From positions 1 through 64,000 of the forward strand of contig NZ_SELO01000016.1 in the NCBI RefSeq assembly GCF_004146235.1: a stretch of DNA of 64,000 nt, written 5' to 3'. How positions within the stretch are numbered: position 1 is the first letter of the stretch; every line of letters begins with the position of its first letter. Positions 24,766 through 33,118 of the stretch are shown here, one piece after another. The translations under genes and the position numbers were made by a program. Source of the DNA: Tropicimonas sp. IMCC6043 (GTDB taxonomy: Bacteria > Pseudomonadota > Alphaproteobacteria > Rhodobacterales > Rhodobacteraceae). Below the pieces are notes generated by a model. That model searched no databases. It had not been told where the DNA came from and worked only from the letters and a program-made list of their open reading frames with translations.

Positions 24766-25053
24766 ATGTATGCGCGCATTACCAGCTACAAGATGAAACC
24801 CGGCTCACGGGCGGGGGCGACCGAGGTGATGAACGGGCTCCGCGGCAACATCCTGGGCCTTCCGGGGATGGTGCGGTTCATCAACGTGATGCAAGACGAT
24901 GGCAGCGGGCTGGTGATCGCGCTCACCACCCAGGAGACGATGGACGAGGAGACGACCGAGAAGGTGGCGCAGCTCTGGTCAAATTTCGCGGAGTTCCTCG
25001 AAGCTCCGGTCGAACGACAGGACTATCACGTCCTGGCCGACTGGTCGGCCTGA
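24766..25053 (+). CDS. Small dimeric alpha/beta-barrel (ABM-like) protein
   Basis: A 95-residue protein resembling the antibiotic-biosynthesis-monooxygenase fold: an N-terminal strand (MYARITSYKMKPGSRAGATE), a central GMVRFINVMQDDGSGLVIAL and a final helix plus strand (FAEFLEAPVERQDYHVLADW). Such proteins are small dimers acting as monooxygenases or with unknown roles; no catalytic residue can be assigned. GGGAGGA lies 6 bp before the ATG. It is a single gene followed by a hairpin shared with the convergent ATP-synthase operon. Confidence 0.65.
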   Translation: MYARITSYKMKPGSRAGATEVMNGLRGNILGLPGMVRFINVMQDDGSGLVIALTTQETMDEETTEKVAQLWSNFAEFLEAPVERQDYHVLADWSA

Positions 25054-25076
25054 CGCCGCTAGCCGTCGAAACTGAA

Positions 25077-25098
25077 AAGGCCGGCAGATGCCGGCCTT
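25077..25098. terminator. Terminator between the ABM-like gene and atpF
   Basis: Arms AAGGCCGGC and GCCGGCCTT with the loop AGAT, flanked on the left by AAAA. Read on the minus strand the hairpin is followed by a TTTT-containing tail, so it mainly terminates the atp operon and may work in both directions. Confidence 0.75.
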
Positions 25099-25128
25099 CG
25101 ATCGAGGTTTTCAGATTGCCAACGGCGC

Positions 25129-25689
25129 TCAGTGCAGCTTGGCGTCAACGACCTTGATGCTCTCGTCGATCATCGCCGTCGCATCGCTTTCGGTCATGCC
25201 CTTGGCGACCACTTCCGACGCGGCGGCGATCGCCACGTTGATGGCCCTGTCGCGAACTTCGCGGACCGCGTTTGCCTCGGCAGAGGCGATCTGGTCCTCT
25301 GCGGCCTTCAGGCGGCGGGCGATCGACTTTTCCAGGTCGACCTTTGCCTGCTTGGCGGCTTCCTCGGCATCGGCCTTGGCATGCTGCACGATCAGGCCCG
25401 CCTGTTCGGAGACCTCCCGCTGCTTGCGCTCGAACTGCGCCAGCAGGGTCTGGGCCTCCTCGCGCAGCGCGCGCGCCTCGTCGAGCTCGCCGCGGATCGT
25501 GTCGGCGCGGTCATCAAGCATCTTGCCGAGCATGCCCGGCACCTTGAAATAGACCAGCACGCCGACAAAGAGGAGGAAGGCGATCAGGACGACGAAATTG
25601 GTGTTTGCCAGCGAAAAGAACGGCCCTGAGGCGGCCAGGGCAGGCGCGGCCGCGGTCGCGAGCACTGCGGAAAGGATGAGCTTGCGCAT
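25129..25689 (-). CDS. atpF: ATP synthase F0 subunit b
   Basis: A 186-residue peripheral-stalk subunit. An N-terminal membrane segment (NFVVLIAFLLFVGVLVYFKV) is followed by a long, charged coiled coil (DEARALREEAQTLLAQFERK and on). The first residues ([20 protein letters not shown]) look like a signal peptide, as in other Rhodobacterales b subunits. Together with b' it forms the heterodimeric stalk that holds F1. Its ATG overlaps the stop of the b' gene, and it is the last gene of the F0 operon. The F1 genes lie elsewhere, which is usual in this group. Confidence 0.92.
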   Translation of the reverse strand: MRKLILSAVLATAAAPALAASGPFFSLANTNFVVLIAFLLFVGVLVYFKVPGMLGKMLDDRADTIRGELDEARALREEAQTLLAQFERKQREVSEQAGLIVQHAKADAEEAAKQAKVDLEKSIARRLKAAEDQIASAEANAVREVRDRAINVAIAAASEVVAKGMTESDATAMIDESIKVVDAKLH

Positions 25690-26294
25690 CAGGCGTCTCC
25701 CTTGATCTGCGCCTCGACGGCGGCTGCCACGGCGCCGGCATCGACCGGGCGGCCGAGGCTGGTGACGATCTCCGCCGCGGTGTCCTTGGCCACCGCGTCG
25801 ACGCTCGCCATCGCGCTGTCGCGGATCTCGGCGATGCGCTCGGCGGATTCGGCCGTCTTGGCGGAAATCTCGGCATCCGCCTTCGCCGTCGCCTCGTCGA
25901 GATCTTCCTTGATCGCGGCGCGGGCCTCGGCGGCAATCTTCTGTGCCTCGACACGGGCCTCTGCCAGTGCCTTGTGGTAGGCTTTCTCGGCCTCGACCGC
26001 CCTGAGCTTCAGCTCCTCGGCCGCGGCGATGTCATTGGTGATCGTGCCCTTGCGCTCGGCAAGGACGCCGGCGATGCGCGGCAGCGCGATCCGGGTCAGG
26101 ATGAAATATATCGCCAGGATGGCGACGATCAGCCAGAAGATCTGGTTTGGGAAGGTCGCGAAGTCCAGCTGCGGCATGCCGGCCGCTTCGGTCGCGTGGG
26201 CCGCAGCCGTGCCGCCTTGCGCCGCATCGTGCAGGGCCTCCATGGCGCCTTCGGTATGTGCCCCGGCTTCGGGGGCTTGGCTTTCGCCGGCCAT
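25689..26294 (-). CDS. ATP synthase F0 subunit b'
   Basis: A 201-residue b-type subunit with an Ala-rich N-terminal extension, one membrane helix ([20 protein letters not shown]) and a long helical stalk rich in Ala/Glu ([20 protein letters not shown]). The start at 26294 is preceded by AGGAGG. It lies between atpE and atpF, as in photosynthetic and many alphaproteobacterial operons that have two unlike b subunits (often called atpF2, atpX or atpG). It dimerises with the product of atpF. Confidence 0.92.
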   Translation of the reverse strand: MAGESQAPEAGAHTEGAMEALHDAAQGGTAAAHATEAAGMPQLDFATFPNQIFWLIVAILAIYFILTRIALPRIAGVLAERKGTITNDIAAAEELKLRAVEAEKAYHKALAEARVEAQKIAAEARAAIKEDLDEATAKADAEISAKTAESAERIAEIRDSAMASVDAVAKDTAAEIVTSLGRPVDAGAVAAAVEAQIKGDA

Positions 26295-26379
26295 GCTATC
26301 CTCCTGGATCTGGTGGTTCACCGAGGGGCCGAACGGGTCGGCCCGCCCCCTCGGCGGCAAGGATCGGAAGAAATGTTGC

Positions 26380-26616
26380 TCAGACGGCGAACATCAGCAG
26401 AAGCGCGACCAGGAACGAGAAGATGCCCAGGGCTTCGGCAAAGGCGATGCCGATGAAGAGCGTCGCGGTCTGACCGGCCGCGGCAGTGGGGTTGCGCAGG
26501 GCGCCGGCGAGGAAGTTGCCGGCAACGTGGCCCACACCGATAGCGGCCGCGCCCGAACCGATGCCAGCGAGGCCGGCGCCGATGAATTGACCCATGCTTG
26601 CGATATCGCCTTCCAT
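26380..26616 (-). CDS. atpE: ATP synthase F0 subunit c
   Basis: A 78-residue, two-helix proteolipid. Helix 1 has the Gly-rich packing motif [19 protein letters not shown], the loop has RNPTAAAG and helix 2 carries the proton-binding Glu in [15 protein letters not shown]. Multiple copies form the rotor ring. Its position between atpB and the b' gene and its length are normal. No change in the ion-binding region points to sodium use. Confidence 0.95.
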   Translation of the reverse strand: MEGDIASMGQFIGAGLAGIGSGAAAIGVGHVAGNFLAGALRNPTAAAGQTATLFIGIAFAEALGIFSFLVALLLMFAV

Positions 26617-26680
26617 TTTCGTTTCTCCTTGCGATTGGAAGTGGATGTTTCTGTCTGTGTCGGGGACCTGTTCGCGACCG

Positions 26681-27430
26681 TCAGTGCGACGGGTGCAGCG
26701 CGTCCTTGAGGTAGACGCAGGTCAGGATGGTGAAAACGTAGGCCTGCACGAAGGCGACCAGCAACTCGAGCCCGTAGATCGCCACGATGGCGAGGATCGA
26801 GAAGGGCGCGACCGCAGCGATGGCGGCGAAGCCGGCGAAGACCTTGATGACGGCGTGGCCGGCCATCATGTTGCCGCCAAGACGGATGGAGTGGCTGACC
26901 GGTCGCACGAAGTAAGAGATCAGTTCGATCACCGCGAGCACCGGGCGGAGCGGCAGCGGCGCCGACTTGACCCAGAAGAGCTCGAGGAACTTTGTGCCGT
27001 TCTTGACGAAGCCGACCACTGTGACGGTGATGAAGACCGCCAGCGCCAGCACCGCGGTGACGGCGATATGCGACGTCGTGGTGAAGGACATTGGCACGAG
27101 CCCGAGCATGTTCGCGGTGACGATGAACATGAAGAGCGTCATGATGTAGGGGAAGAAGACCAGCGCGTCCTTGCCGGCGACATCCTCGACCATCTTGTAG
27201 ACAAAGCCATAGGCGAGCTCGGCGACGGACTGGGCGCGGCTGGGAATGATGGCGCGGCCGCGCGTGCCGACGACGAGCAGCAGGGTGATCACCCCTACGG
27301 CGATCGCCAGCCAGAGCGTGACGTTGGTGGGGGTGAGCATTCCGACAGAGTCGCCGCCAAAAAGCGGTTTGACCACGAACTGGTCCATCGGATGGATCTG
27401 GATTCCGCCGCCGTGCGCTTCTTCTGCCAC
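26681..27430 (-). CDS. atpB: ATP synthase F0 subunit a
   Basis: A 249-residue, multi-spanning proton-channel subunit. It contains the essential Arg in [20 protein letters not shown] and the C-terminal motif [20 protein letters not shown]. It forms the half-channels next to the c ring. It is the second gene of the operon, three bases after atpI, so the genes are co-translated. Length is as expected for the family. Confidence 0.95.
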   Translation of the reverse strand: MAEEAHGGGIQIHPMDQFVVKPLFGGDSVGMLTPTNVTLWLAIAVGVITLLLVVGTRGRAIIPSRAQSVAELAYGFVYKMVEDVAGKDALVFFPYIMTLFMFIVTANMLGLVPMSFTTTSHIAVTAVLALAVFITVTVVGFVKNGTKFLELFWVKSAPLPLRPVLAVIELISYFVRPVSHSIRLGGNMMAGHAVIKVFAGFAAIAAVAPFSILAIVAIYGLELLVAFVQAYVFTILTCVYLKDALHPSH

Positions 27431-27433
27431 GTC

Positions 27434-27757
27434 TCAGTCCCTCTTGTCCTCGGCCGCTTTCGCTGCCTGCTTCTCCTGAACGTCCGCAGCGGTCCGCATC
27501 ATCACGCGCACACCGGCCGCGAAGCCCACCAATATGAACAGCACCAGCATCAGGGGCTTTGTGCCTAAAAGCGCGTCCAGCCCGAGACCGATGCCAAGGC
27601 CGATCACGATCCCGGCCACAAGCTCCGTCACCATCTGCCAGGCCACGTTCGCCTGAGAGATGTCTCCCGTCGGTGTGGGCCCCTTTGCCTCGCCCTTGGC
27701 ACGCGCGATCTTCTCTTCGAGCCGCCGGAGCCGCTCGCGTTCGCCGTCGTCAGACAA
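27434..27757 (-). CDS. atpI: ATP synthase protein I (c-ring assembly/Mg uptake helper)
   Basis: A 107-residue protein with a charged N-terminus (GERERLRRLEEKIARAKGEA) and two membrane helices (LVAGIVIGLGIGLGLDALLG and LMLVLFILVGFAAGVRVMM), matching AtpI. It helps to assemble the c ring. It leads the operon; a sigma-70-like promoter is seen 30-59 bp upstream of its start. No odd feature. Confidence 0.88.
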   Translation of the reverse strand: MSDDGERERLRRLEEKIARAKGEAKGPTPTGDISQANVAWQMVTELVAGIVIGLGIGLGLDALLGTKPLMLVLFILVGFAAGVRVMMRTAADVQEKQAAKAAEDKRD

Positions 27758-27786
27758 GTGGGACCGCCCTCCAACAATTGGAGCGG

Positions 27787-27816
27787 ACCCTATGCCGGGG
27801 GTGGCGTCGGAGTCAA
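27787..27816 (-). promoter_or_regulatory. Sigma-70-like promoter of the atp operon
   Basis: On the minus strand, TTGACT (27811-27816) and TAGGGT (27787-27792) are separated by 18 bp, upstream of atpI. The -35 box is good and the -10 box is moderate. The 352-bp stretch between atpI and the gene at 28110 holds this promoter and the FNR-type promoter described next. Confidence 0.5.
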
Positions 27817-27968
27817 TTGGCTATGCCGCAACTGAAAATCCAGACAACTCATTGATTAAAAAACATAAAAATGCGGACACTGATTCCGCCGCTCGTGTTA
27901 GCGCCCGACATCTCCCCGGGGAGCAAATTCAACCTTTTGGTTGATCTTTTCGCAAGGGCCGCGACCGA

Positions 27969-28011
27969 TTGATGCACGTCAATCCCGAACCCCGGCGGAA
28001 TGCGCTAGACT
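27969..28011 (+). promoter_or_regulatory. FNR-type class II promoter of the secreted-protein gene at 28110
   Basis: TTGAT-GCAC-GTCAA (27969-27982) differs from the FNR consensus at one base. A -10 box TAGACT lies at 28006-28011, so the dyad is centred about 41.5 bp before the predicted start near 28017, the classic class II geometry. The leader would be about 93 nt. Confidence 0.6.
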
Positions 28012-28109
28012 GAAGCGAGTCGAACCTGGGTGCTGTCGGCCCCGGTCTCCATTGCGAGTTGCGGTGTCTACGGCGCGTTCAGCCCGGGAAATCTGCGGAG
28101 GGTACAGCC

Positions 28110-28793
28110 ATGATCTTCGACACCAGACTTCAGGGAATTTTCAGATGGACACGGCAGCTCGCGCTTATCGCCGTCGCAGCCAGTTTCTCCTCGGGCGTGG
28201 CCCTCGCCCAGGAAAGCGAAGAGGACTACCATAGCTCTCCCTCGATGGCGACCGGAGAGGACCGCACCAGCGCGGCCAACCAGGCCACCGCCTGGATCCT
28301 GCGCATCATCGACGGCGATTCCGAGCGCTGCGGGCAATTCCCCTGGGTCTATCGCTATGACTGCCTAAGCTATGTCTTCAAGGACGCGGCGGCGGTCCGA
28401 ACCAACAAGCCGAGCGACTATCGAAAGGCGCAGGAAATTCTGGCCACCGGCGGCGCAAAGCTGAGTGCACTGGTCGATCAATACGAGGATCCGGCCCAGC
28501 CGCCTTCGCGCATTGGCAATCGTACAATCCGTGCGGTCAAGCAAACCGCCAGAGCCGAGGTGGAACCGGCGGCGCGTGCGATCATCAAGGAAACCGAAAC
28601 GCTGCTCCTGCGCTCCGGCGGCACGCCGAGGAAACAGGTGCAATATGACAAGATCGCCATGGCGGTCTCCTCGACCGAGTTGCTTCTGCGTTCCGCGCTC
28701 GAGAACCTGCCCGGCTTCCCGGGCCACGCGATCCGCACGGCGCACCGCTTCGCTGCCGTGGTCCTGCTGACGGACGCGTTCGCGCGCGGCTGA
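28110..28793 (+). CDS. Secreted alpha-helical protein of unknown function
   Basis: A 227-residue protein with a signal peptide (about 1-35: LALIAVAASFSSGVALA, then QES). The mature part is mainly helical (ANQATAWILRIIDGDSERCG, YRKAQEILATGGAKLSALVD, TRAEVEPAARAIIKETETLL equivalents) and has two Cys (CGQFPW, YDCLSYVF) 15 residues apart, which may pair. I recognise no named family. GCGGAGGG precedes the ATG. The FNR-type promoter suggests induction under low oxygen or by a related Crp/Fnr regulator. A terminator follows 55 bp after the stop. Confidence 0.7.
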   Translation: MIFDTRLQGIFRWTRQLALIAVAASFSSGVALAQESEEDYHSSPSMATGEDRTSAANQATAWILRIIDGDSERCGQFPWVYRYDCLSYVFKDAAAVRTNKPSDYRKAQEILATGGAKLSALVDQYEDPAQPPSRIGNRTIRAVKQTARAEVEPAARAIIKETETLLLRSGGTPRKQVQYDKIAMAVSSTELLLRSALENLPGFPGHAIRTAHRFAAVVLLTDAFARG

Positions 28794-28847
28794 TCCGAGC
28801 CGGTGTCCTTGGCGCAGGCCGCGCCAGCGACCCCGCTGAACACGGCG

Positions 28848-28871
28848 AGCCCGGCCCTTTGCGGCCGGGCT
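28848..28871 (+). terminator. Intrinsic terminator
   Basis: Arms AGCCCGGCC and GGCCGGGCT with a six-base loop, followed by GATTTTCC. It ends the transcript of the gene at 28110. Confidence 0.75.
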
Positions 28872-28976
28872 GATTTTCCGGATCGTTCCCCGGTATCACC
28901 GCGTGGCAGGCCGCAAGATCCCACTATGGGAAATGGCCAAGCCGCGGCATTGCCGGATCAGGCAGGCATCGGAGGC

Positions 28977-29864
28977 TCAATTGGCGCGGCGGCGCCACGT
29001 GAGTAGCCGCCCGTCGAGCACGGCAAGCCCGCAGAAGATCAGCGCCATGCCGAGCAGGTGCTCGGTTTCGACATGGTCGCCAAGGACCAGAGCGCCGAGC
29101 AGAACGGCCGAAACCGGCGCAACGAAGGTGACGGTCGAGGCATTTGTCGCGCCGACCCGCCCGACCAGTGCATACATCGCTATGAAGGAGAGGCCGGTCA
29201 GCGCCACGCCGATCGCGATCAAAGACAGCCAGCCGGCGAGCGAGGTGATATGTGGCACCCCTTCCACCGCCAGCATCACCGGTGTCATCTCGACCGCTCC
29301 CGCGGTCAGCGCCATTGCCGCGAGGACCGCCGTGTCGAGGCCGTGGAACCGGCGCAGGTAGTTCAGCGCCACCGCGTAGCAGATCGGCGCGAGCAGCATG
29401 AACAGGATCGCCCAGACCTGGCTTTCGGCGCCGCGGCCGACCGCCGGCAGGGTCAGCACCACGATGCCGGCGAATCCGAACAGGATACCGAGGCTCCGTC
29501 CCGCCGTCGCCTTCTCGCCGCCGGGCCAGAAATGCGAGACGATCACCACCATGATCGGCATCATCGCGTTGACGATCCCGGCCACGCCGGAGGTCACATA
29601 TTGCTGCGCCATCGGGTAGATGGCGAAGGGGATGCCGTAGTTGGCAAGGCCGAGAAACAGCATCTGCGCGGCCAGTGCTGGCCGCCAGGGCACCGGCTTG
29701 CGCGTCGCCCAGACCCAGGCCCAGCAGGTCGCCGCGCCGAGCGCGATGCGCAGGGCGGAGACCGAAAGCGGTCCGATGTCCCTCAGCAGGATCGCGTTGA
29801 AGAGGAAGGAGGCCCCCCAGCCGAAACCAAGCGCCAGGACCCAGAACCAGTTGCGTATTGTCAT
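28977..29864 (-). CDS. EamA/DMT-family transporter
   Basis: A 295-residue membrane protein with about ten helices and two EamA repeats (FWVLALGFGWGASFLFNAIL and, in the second half, ILFMLLAPICYAVALNYLRR, VTFVAPVSAVLLGALVLGD). DMT proteins export or exchange amino acids, nucleobases and other metabolites; the cargo is not predictable. I chose the start at 29864 (MTIRNWFWV), since upstream codons encode an atypical basic stretch. It stands alone on the minus strand. A second DMT gene lies at 30802. Confidence 0.82.
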   Translation of the reverse strand: MTIRNWFWVLALGFGWGASFLFNAILLRDIGPLSVSALRIALGAATCWAWVWATRKPVPWRPALAAQMLFLGLANYGIPFAIYPMAQQYVTSGVAGIVNAMMPIMVVIVSHFWPGGEKATAGRSLGILFGFAGIVVLTLPAVGRGAESQVWAILFMLLAPICYAVALNYLRRFHGLDTAVLAAMALTAGAVEMTPVMLAVEGVPHITSLAGWLSLIAIGVALTGLSFIAMYALVGRVGATNASTVTFVAPVSAVLLGALVLGDHVETEHLLGMALIFCGLAVLDGRLLTWRRRAN

Positions 29865-30079
29865 GCGGCTTCTCTGCCAGAGGGCGAAGGCACGCGCCAC
29901 CCGCTTCTTGCGGTTTTGAGACACTGGGAAGGTCCGGTTTCTGGAGGACGCCTCAGACGTTGACTGGCGACGCCATGCGTTTTCTGCATTGCGGCATTTC
30001 GGTCGCCGGCCCTTCATGTGTTACCGGTAACAGTCTAGCTTGAAGTCAGATCGAAACAACGACTTACAGGACAGCAACC

Positions 30080-30250
30080 ATGGACAAGATCGATTTTGAC
30101 CGCGCCATCCACCCCGAAACCCTGCGCCGGATCGAACGCGAAGCGGAGCAGATGCGGGCCCGGATGATCGCTGAGAGCGTTTCGGCCGGCTGGAAGCGTC
30201 TGACCGCTTTCGTGAACTCCTCTCGCCCGGCGTCCGAACGGACCGCCTGA
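30080..30250 (+). CDS. Small charged protein, unknown function
   Basis: A 56-residue reading frame: MDKIDFDRAIHPETLRRIE, then EAEQMRARMIAESVSAGWKR and a Ser/Arg-rich tail. It looks like one amphipathic helix and resembles short Rhodobacterales proteins of the type Asp-Phe-Asp-Arg-Ala. ACAGGACAGC lies before the ATG. A strong GC-rich inverted repeat follows (30260-30310) and may end the transcript. It has a composition like real genes in this genome. Function unknown. Confidence 0.5.
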   Translation: MDKIDFDRAIHPETLRRIEREAEQMRARMIAESVSAGWKRLTAFVNSSRPASERTA

Positions 30251-30351
30251 GCGGAACCTGCCCCGCCGCCCCCTGCGGCAGGGCTCTCCTGGCGGCGCGG
30301 CGGGTCTCTCCCTCCCTTTCCCCGGCCGCGCCGCCAGCGTAACCTGCGGCC

Positions 30352-30687
30352 ATGCAGCCGTCGCTTGACCTCGTCTTTGCCGCCTTGTCCGATCCGACCC
30401 GCCGTCGGATCCTGACGATGCTTCTCGAGGACGACATGGCGGTCACCGACGTCGCCGACCCCTTCGACATGTCGCTCGCGGCGATCTCGAAGCACCTCGT
30501 CATCCTGACCCGCGCCGGGCTCATCAGCCAGGAGAAGCGCGGGCGGTTGAAATGGTGCAAGCTTGAGCCGGACGCCCTGCGAGAGGCCTCGGTCTGGATG
30601 CAGGGATTCGGCCAGTTCGAGGCGATCAATCTCGATGCCTTCGAACGCTTCCTCGAACAGGAACTGGCCGACTTCGACGAGAGCTGA
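30352..30687 (+). CDS. ArsR-family transcriptional regulator
   Basis: A 111-residue winged-helix protein: LDLVFAALSDPTRRRILTML, then the recognition helix region MSLAAISKHLVILTRAGLIS and wing QEKRGRLKWCKLEPDAL. It belongs to the non-metal branch that usually controls SRPBCC-domain (AHSA1) genes, because no paired Cys metal motif is present. No such neighbour is seen here; the next gene is a DMT exporter on the other strand. Target unknown. Confidence 0.85.
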   Translation: MQPSLDLVFAALSDPTRRRILTMLLEDDMAVTDVADPFDMSLAAISKHLVILTRAGLISQEKRGRLKWCKLEPDALREASVWMQGFGQFEAINLDAFERFLEQELADFDES

Positions 30688-30801
30688 CGCCCGCTGTGCC
30701 TTGGGAACTGGAATGACCCTGCTCCTGTCCCGGACACGTCTGCCCGGAAATCCTCAGGAGAGAGATCGCTGGCACCGCGCGCCCACTCCCACAGCCGTTC
30801 C

Positions 30802-31704
30802 CTACAGCTTGCGCGCTTCCAGCAACAGCACGAGCGCCAGCACCGTCAGGGCCAAGCCGACCGCAACCAGCGCCTTCGGCAGCGGTTGGCCGAGCGCGAC
30901 CTCCCAGCCGATCACCCAGCTTGGCACCAGATAGGTGTAGGCCATGACCTTGGAGGCCGGGAGCCGGAGAGCGGCGAACTGCAACAGGAAGAATGTGATC
31001 GAAGACGCGACGATGGCCACGTAAATGAGCGTGATCCACACGATACGCGGAAGCGCGGCCCAGTCTGTTTCCAGAATGTCGCGCGCGCCGGGGAGCCCGA
31101 TTACAAAGGCCGCCGCGACCAGCGTTCCGAAAGCGAAGACCAGCGGGCTCTCGCCCCGGTTCAGCCGCGGCACCATCGGCGTATACGCGGCATGGGCGGC
31201 GCAGCCGCCGAAGAAGATCATCTCGCCGCGGCCGATCTCGAAGGCACGGAACGCGGACCAGTCGGCCCGAAAGATGACCCAGAGCGCCCCCAACGCGCCG
31301 ATCGCCAGTGCCACGGCGATGCGCGTCGTCATCACCTGCCCTTCCAGAAGCCAACCGAATCCCGCCGCCATCAGCGGCGTCAGCGTGAAGACCGCCGCGG
31401 CCGAGACCGGCGGCGCCGTCTTGAGCCCCTCGAACATGGTCACGAAATAGACCGCCAACAGGCCCCCGAGGATCAGGTAGCGCCAAGGGGCCGCGAAAGC
31501 GGCCCGGGTGAGCCCGCCGGTGCTCGCCGCCACTGCCCCCAGCACGGCCGCCGCCAGCACGAAACGCGCCGCATTGAGCGCCGCCGGTGCAATCTCGTTC
31601 GCCGCCATCGACCCAAGACTGAAAGAGCCTGCCACCAGGGCCGAGAACAGCAGCATTGCGAGATGCCCGCGTCCGGACTGCCCCGGAATCCGGACCCGGC
31701 TCAT
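30802..31704 (-). CDS. EamA/DMT-family transporter
   Basis: A 300-residue, ten-helix exporter: AMLLFSALVAGSFSLGSMAA, two EamA repeats with AVFTLTPLMAAGFGWLLEGQ and VMAYTYLVPSWVIGWEVALG. The start at 31704 overlaps the end of the upstream LysR gene by four bases, so the two are co-transcribed; the LysR protein may control the pair. The cargo is unknown. It is not closely similar to the DMT gene at 28977. Confidence 0.85.
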   Translation of the reverse strand: MSRVRIPGQSGRGHLAMLLFSALVAGSFSLGSMAANEIAPAALNAARFVLAAAVLGAVAASTGGLTRAAFAAPWRYLILGGLLAVYFVTMFEGLKTAPPVSAAAVFTLTPLMAAGFGWLLEGQVMTTRIAVALAIGALGALWVIFRADWSAFRAFEIGRGEMIFFGGCAAHAAYTPMVPRLNRGESPLVFAFGTLVAAAFVIGLPGARDILETDWAALPRIVWITLIYVAIVASSITFFLLQFAALRLPASKVMAYTYLVPSWVIGWEVALGQPLPKALVAVGLALTVLALVLLLEARKL

Positions 31705-32585
31705 CCCTGCTCCAATTCCTTGCACTTCGCCTTGAGAAACTTGACCATCGTCTGGACCTTCGCGGTCCTGTGCAAGTCGACATGGGTGACCAGCCAGAGC
31801 GGGCTGTGCCATTCCGGCTTCGGCTCCATCATCTGCACGAGGTCGGGCTCGTTCATCGCTTGGTGGGTGAGCAGGAAACCGATCCCCGCCCCTGCAAGAA
31901 CGCCGTCCGCCACCGAGCGTGCCTGAGAGGCGCGATAGACGATCCGGTCGGCCGGTATCGTTTCGAACATCCAACGGTAGAAGGGCGCGCGGTCGTTGGG
32001 GTCGTCGGTACCAACAAAGCGGTGGCCCTCCCAGTTGCCCTCCTCGAGCATCCCGAACCGCTCAACGTAGCGCCTGGTCGCGTAAAGCGCCATCGGCAGC
32101 ACGACGAGGCTCTGGACGACATTGTCGGGCTGGTCCGGTTTCCGCCCAGCGCGGATCGCCACATGCGCCTCGCCATATTCGAGCTTGAAGAGTCGCTGGT
32201 CGGTCAGGAAGCGCACCCGGATTTCGGGATGCTCCTCCATGAACTCGGCCAGAAGCGGCGCGATCTGCGTCGAGAGCACCGGCACCGAGGTGATGATCAG
32301 CTCGCCCGAAACGTCGGATCCGCGCCCCCGGATGCGGCCGACGAGTTGGGTGAACTGGTCTTCGGTGGCCGCGGCGACCTGAAGCAGGTCCATTCCCGCC
32401 TCCGTGGGCGTGTAGCCGCGGGCATGGCGCTGGAACAGCTTGGTCCCGAGCCGCGCCTCGAGCGCGTCGACATGGCGGATCACGGTCGCGTGGTGCACGC
32501 CGAGCGCCTCGGCGGCGCCGGAGACCGTGCCCAGCTTGGCGACGTGGAAGGAGGTCCGGATCTCGTCCCAGGTATCGACAGTCAT
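31701..32585 (-). CDS. LysR-family transcriptional regulator
   Basis: A 294-residue LysR regulator. N-terminal HTH: DEIRTSFHVAKLGTVSGAAE, then ALGVHHATVIRHVDALEARLG; C-terminal effector domain from about residue 90 (VSGELIITSVPVLSTQIAPL). The start at 32585 gives the normal family length. It is placed ahead of and overlapping the DMT exporter, so it may regulate that exporter or itself. The effector is unknown. Confidence 0.88.
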   Translation of the reverse strand: MTVDTWDEIRTSFHVAKLGTVSGAAEALGVHHATVIRHVDALEARLGTKLFQRHARGYTPTEAGMDLLQVAAATEDQFTQLVGRIRGRGSDVSGELIITSVPVLSTQIAPLLAEFMEEHPEIRVRFLTDQRLFKLEYGEAHVAIRAGRKPDQPDNVVQSLVVLPMALYATRRYVERFGMLEEGNWEGHRFVGTDDPNDRAPFYRWMFETIPADRIVYRASQARSVADGVLAGAGIGFLLTHQAMNEPDLVQMMEPKPEWHSPLWLVTHVDLHRTAKVQTMVKFLKAKCKELEQG

Positions 32586-32740
32586 CTCACTCAAACCCGC
32601 ATCCCGCAAAAGTGTTGTGCGGAGATGAACAGATTGCCGCAATTTCCGAAAGCTGTTTTTTGCCCGGCCGACCCCATCTGAACCAAGCAAGTGAAACGGC
32701 GCCACCGCAGACTCCGGGAGGCGCCTGGACCAGGAAAGGC

Positions 32741-32998
32741 ATGAACATGAAACGGATAGCTATGATTGCCGGGCTGGTCGCTCTCATCGCGATGCCGGCT
32801 GCCGCCGACCAGACCCAGCTTGCCCGCAAGGCAGGTGTCGAGCCCGGTCAATATTCCAGCAGCCAGCTTACACAGCTCCTCGCCCTGCGCGAGGAGGGCG
32901 GCAGCCCGTTCAAGATCCAGAGGATTCTGACGAACCCGCTCGGCGAACCGCTCGTCGCGCGCCTGTCGACGACGGGAGACGTCGCCGGAGACGAGTGA
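32741..32998 (+). CDS. Small exported protein of unknown function
   Basis: An 85-residue protein with a signal peptide (MKRIAMIAGLVALIAMPAAA, then DQTQ). The mature part is short, helical and polar (GVEPGQYSSSQLTQLLALRE). I know no named family, though short periplasmic proteins of this kind are common in Rhodobacterales. AGGAAAGG lies before two possible starts, 32741 and 32747. A textbook terminator follows 20 bp after the stop. Confidence 0.65.
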   Translation: MNMKRIAMIAGLVALIAMPAAADQTQLARKAGVEPGQYSSSQLTQLLALREEGGSPFKIQRILTNPLGEPLVARLSTTGDVAGDE

Positions 32999-33018
32999 TC
33001 ATTCCGGTACTGGCTTGA

Positions 33019-33045
33019 GGCGCGCGGAGAGCCGCGCGCCTTTTT
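33019..33045 (+). terminator. Intrinsic terminator
   Basis: Arms GGCGCGCGG and CCGCGCGCC with an AGAG loop, followed by TTTTTG. It separates the small exported gene from the EF-hand gene. Confidence 0.88.
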
Positions 33046-33118
33046 GCATCCGCGCGACGGATTTTTCCGGGCTCCCCGTGAAAGAGGCAATGACACCTCA
33101 ACCAAGGGAACCCTCGCC

